Below, one piece after another: positions 6,911 through 8,477 of a stretch of 8,477 nucleotides of DNA; positions within the stretch are counted from its first letter, which is position 1; each line of letters begins with the position of its first letter. The stretch comes from an uncultured Coprococcus sp. (GTDB taxonomy: Bacteria > Bacillota > Clostridia > Lachnospirales > Lachnospiraceae): positions 1 through 8,477 of the forward strand of contig URJI01000106.1 in NCBI GenBank assembly GCA_900548215.1, given 5' to 3'. The position numbers were made by a program, and so were the translations under genes. The notes under the pieces were generated by a model. The model searched no databases, was not told where the DNA came from, and saw nothing but the letters and a program-made list of their open reading frames with translations.

Positions 6911-6966
6911 ACAAAGGACAATATATGCTTACCATATCAGGTAGGTGTATATTGTCCTTTGTTTTA
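6911..6966. terminator. Strong bidirectional terminator between amidase and rsuA-like gene
   Basis: ACAAAGGACAATATA (6911-6925) is exactly repeated inverted at 6948-6962. The inner bases 6926-6933 pair with 6940-6947 with three G-T pairs, giving an uninterrupted 23-bp stem with a 6-nt loop (ATATCA). On the plus strand TTTTAT follows; on the minus strand the arm ends in CCTTTGTTCTATT. It lies 16 nt after the amidase stop and 28 nt beyond the end of the convergent pseudouridine synthase gene, serving both. Confidence 0.9.
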
Positions 6967-6990
6967 TATAAGATCGTGGCTGATATATAG

Positions 6991-7710
6991 CTATTTGGTG
7001 TCCTTTAGTGCTGCTATCTCATCATCGGTAAGTTTCCTATAGGTTCCCACGGGAATATCACTTCCAATATGAAGACTGCCCATGGATATACGTCTCAGAA
7101 ATGTAACAGTCATTCCTACAGCCTGAAACATTCTTTTTACCTGATGAAAACGCCCCTCTGTGATGGTGAGCTCAATCTGTGAACAGCAGTTATGTTCATC
7201 GTTTGACAATATTTTAAGTGTGGCCGGAAGAGTCGGCGTGTCATCACCGATATCAACTCCCTGCGCAAATTGGTCGGCAATGCTGCTGGTTACATAGCCG
7301 TCTATCTCTGCATAGTAGGTTTTGGGAATATGATGTGCCGGTGACAGAAGGTGGTGGGAGAGCTGACCGTCATTTGTTATCAGAAGAAGTCCTTCTGTGT
7401 CTATATCGAGTCTTCCCACAGGAAAGAGATCTTTTGTGTTTTCTCCCTTTAACAGATCAAGGACTGTCTGGTGCACATTATCCTTTGTGGCGCTTACACA
7501 TCCTGCTGGTTTGTTCAAAAGAAAGTATCTGTATCTGCTGTATGTAAGTATTTTGTTGTTGTATGCTATTGTATCGTTGTCTTCATCAATCTTGATATCG
7601 GCTGTTTTTGCGGTAATGCCATTGACACTTACAGTGCCTTTTCTCACATATTGTTTGACCTGGCTTCTGCTGCCGATACCCATCTCCACAAGAAATTTGT
7701 CCAGTCTCAT
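6991..7710 (-). CDS. RsuA-family rRNA pseudouridine synthase
   Basis: This enzyme isomerises a specific uridine in rRNA to pseudouridine. The 239 residues contain an N-terminal S4 RNA-binding domain (1-47, MRLDKFLVEMGIGSRSQ) and the RsuA/RluB catalytic core. The core shows LLNKPAG (64-70), VGRLDIDTEGLLL (98-110, catalytic D102), KTYYAEIDG (130-138) and EGRFHQVKRMF (185-195). The length is close to E. coli RsuA (231), which modifies U516 of 16S rRNA, and shorter than RluB, so an RsuA-like 16S target is likely but not proven. AAAGGAG (minus strand, 7724-7718) lies 7 nt before the ATG, which fixes the start. The gene stands alone, convergent with the amidase and divergent from the surface protein. 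The promoter region is very AT-rich; TTGTAA and TATATT 16 nt apart upstream are a weak candidate. Confidence 0.93.
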   Translation of the reverse strand: MRLDKFLVEMGIGSRSQVKQYVRKGTVSVNGITAKTADIKIDEDNDTIAYNNKILTYSRYRYFLLNKPAGCVSATKDNVHQTVLDLLKGENTKDLFPVGRLDIDTEGLLLITNDGQLSHHLLSPAHHIPKTYYAEIDGYVTSSIADQFAQGVDIGDDTPTLPATLKILSNDEHNCCSQIELTITEGRFHQVKRMFQAVGMTVTFLRRISMGSLHIGSDIPVGTYRKLTDDEIAALKDTK

Positions 7711-7858
7711 AAGTGTTCTCCTTTAACAATCATCATAACATAAGCCTGATAAAAATATAACAAATATAAAGATATAACAAAATGTTACAAAACACAAGAT
7801 ATCGTTATGTACTGTTGTAAAAAACCACTAGAAATTGATGATTTTTTGTCATAATCAG

Positions 7859-7887
7859 TTGACACATTGATGCATGTAGTGTATTAT
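7859..7887 (+). promoter_or_regulatory. Strong sigma-A promoter of the 3' surface-protein gene
   Basis: A perfect TTGACA (7859-7864), 17-nt spacer and TATTAT (7882-7887, 5/6 to TATAAT). The predicted start is near 7894, giving a leader of about 70 nt. This is the best promoter match in the window. Confidence 0.85.
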
Positions 7888-7889
7888 AT

Positions 7890-7906
7890 TTAACAGAAAT
7901 GTAACA
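7890..7906 (-). promoter_or_regulatory. Candidate WalR (YycF)-type box
   Basis: On the minus strand this reads TGTTAC-ATTTC-TGTTAA, an exact fit to TGTWAH-N5-TGTWAH, the pattern bound by the wall-homeostasis regulator WalR in Bacillus and Staphylococcus. It starts 3 bp after the -10 and covers the predicted transcription start. That placement would suit repression, as at B. subtilis iseA and pdaC. Whether this organism has WalR cannot be seen here. Confidence 0.4.
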
Positions 7907-7964
7907 AATGAATCGAGATTGTAAAGAAACAATTACGAATTAAAGATAAAGAAGAGGAACGAAG

Positions 7965-8477
7965 ATGACGAGATCAAGAAGCAAATTAGGCAGATTTGTA
8001 GACAATATGAGGAGAAATGTTCTTAGTTATAAATATTTAAAGCATAACATTATGATGACAGCACTTGTCGCAGTTATAGCGGTATGTGTATTTGCAGTTA
8101 TAAGTTTTGGAGAGAACGCAGATCCACTTGCAGATGAGTTATATGCCAATGACAGTGTGACAGTAACAAAGAGCGAAGCTGTGATGATGGCATCTGGAAG
8201 TGTCGAGATGGCCGTGGATGCAGCGGTGCCTGCAGACAGTTATGTATCAGCGAACAATACAGCCAGAGTTGCAAGCAGTGCATCTGGGAATGACACTGTA
8301 AAGACTACAGAGACAGTTACAACAGAGACTGCCACAGAGGTTACAACTGAAGATCCTCAGGTTATGAACGGAGTTACAGCATCTGTACTTTATGATGGTG
8401 TGGATGTTGTGTCAAGTGAAGCTGCAGACGCTTCTTACGTTGCAACAGTCAATAGCGGGGAAGTTTTTGATGTTGTA
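7965..8477 (+). CDS. Membrane-anchored extracellular protein, N-terminal part (runs off window)
   Basis: The frame runs 171 codons from ATG 7965 to the window edge without a stop; GAGG (7954-7957) lies 7 nt before the ATG. The N-terminus is basic (MTRSRSKLGRFVDNMRRN), followed by a hydrophobic segment at about 29-48, so the rest is predicted to be outside. After it comes an Ala/Ser/Val-rich stretch (about 50-110), then a Thr/Glu-rich linker (111-131) of the same style as those in the amidase upstream. The start of a folded part follows at about 133 (NGVTASVLYDGVDVV, ending SGEVFDVV), which could be the beginning of an SH3-like or wall-binding domain. Lachnospiraceae proteins built this way often end in a SleB-type cell wall hydrolase domain. 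Here that is a guess, because the catalytic part lies outside. The strong promoter and candidate WalR box fit an envelope gene. Confidence 0.8.
   Translation, partial: MTRSRSKLGRFVDNMRRNVLSYKYLKHNIMMTALVAVIAVCVFAVISFGENADPLADELYANDSVTVTKSEAVMMASGSVEMAVDAAVPADSYVSANNTARVASSASGNDTVKTTETVTTETATEVTTEDPQVMNGVTASVLYDGVDVVSSEAADASYVATVNSGEVFDVV

Larger units (their letters stand above)
7711..7964. other. Divergent intergenic region rich in TGTWAH half-sites
   Basis: This 254-bp AT-rich region separates the divergent rsuA-like gene and the surface-protein gene; no small reading frame is convincing. It contains TGTWAH hexamers on the minus strand at 7723-7728, 7735-7740, 7757-7762, 7774-7779, 7784-7789, 7890-7895 and 7901-7906, and on the plus strand at 7783-7788, 7816-7821, 7900-7905 and 7920-7925. 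Only 7890/7901 have the 11-bp repeat spacing of a WalR box. 7735 and 7757 are exactly twice that apart. Confidence 0.5.

Noticed and set aside
7397..7726. Plus-strand open frame with hydrophobic stretches opposite the pseudouridine synthase
   Set aside because: It is a shadow of the rsuA-like gene in the opposite strand; no ribosome site, and it covers conserved S4 and catalytic codons.
7711..7964. CRISPR array or small RNA gene suggested by repeated TAACA
   Set aside because: Copies are only 5-6 bp with irregular spacing, and there is no repeat-spacer structure; binding half-sites or AT-rich repetition explain them better.

Overview
The window looks like a chromosomal segment from a Gram-positive anaerobe of the Clostridia, most likely Lachnospiraceae (Coprococcus/Roseburia-like). 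The base composition is moderately AT-rich, with many ATA and AGA codons, strong AGGAGG-type ribosome sites, and extracellular proteins with Thr/Glu-rich linkers. The family assignment is an inference from style and protein character. No mobile element, phage gene, CRISPR array, tRNA or rRNA is visible.

Layout. (1) At 3-1540 (+) is a two-gene unit of uncharacterised envelope proteins. The first is the C-terminal part of a protein cut by the window edge. The second is a membrane-anchored protein with two extracellular domains joined by an acidic Ser/Asp linker. (2) A long hairpin at 1624-1695 separates this unit from a convergent pair of aromatic amino acid genes on the minus strand: tyrA (prephenate dehydrogenase with an ACT domain, 3122-4216), followed by aroA (EPSP synthase, 1717-2994). 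(3) Divergent from tyrA is an M18 metallo-aminopeptidase (4434-5708, +). Behind it, with its own promoter, is an SH3/amidase_3 lipoprotein (5776-6894, +), which is a peptidoglycan hydrolase. (4) A 23-bp-stem hairpin (6911-6962) ends that gene against a convergent RsuA-type pseudouridine synthase (6991-7710, -). (5) A 254-bp divergent intergenic region leads into a membrane-anchored surface protein (from 7965, +) that runs off the window.

How the genes relate. TyrA and AroA act in the same route: EPSP synthase is the penultimate step to chorismate, and TyrA commits prephenate to tyrosine. The amidase and probably the last protein act at the cell surface. The remaining genes are housekeeping.

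The most interesting signals are regulatory. An exact match to the WalR (YycF) box pattern TGTWAH-N5-TGTWAH overlaps the predicted transcription start of the last gene, in a region crowded with the same half-site. A cre-like sequence lies at the predicted tyrA start site. AroA carries all four motifs used to define class II EPSP synthases. I see no clear undescribed defence or mobile system here; the best candidate for undescribed biology is the unknown envelope gene pair at the left edge.
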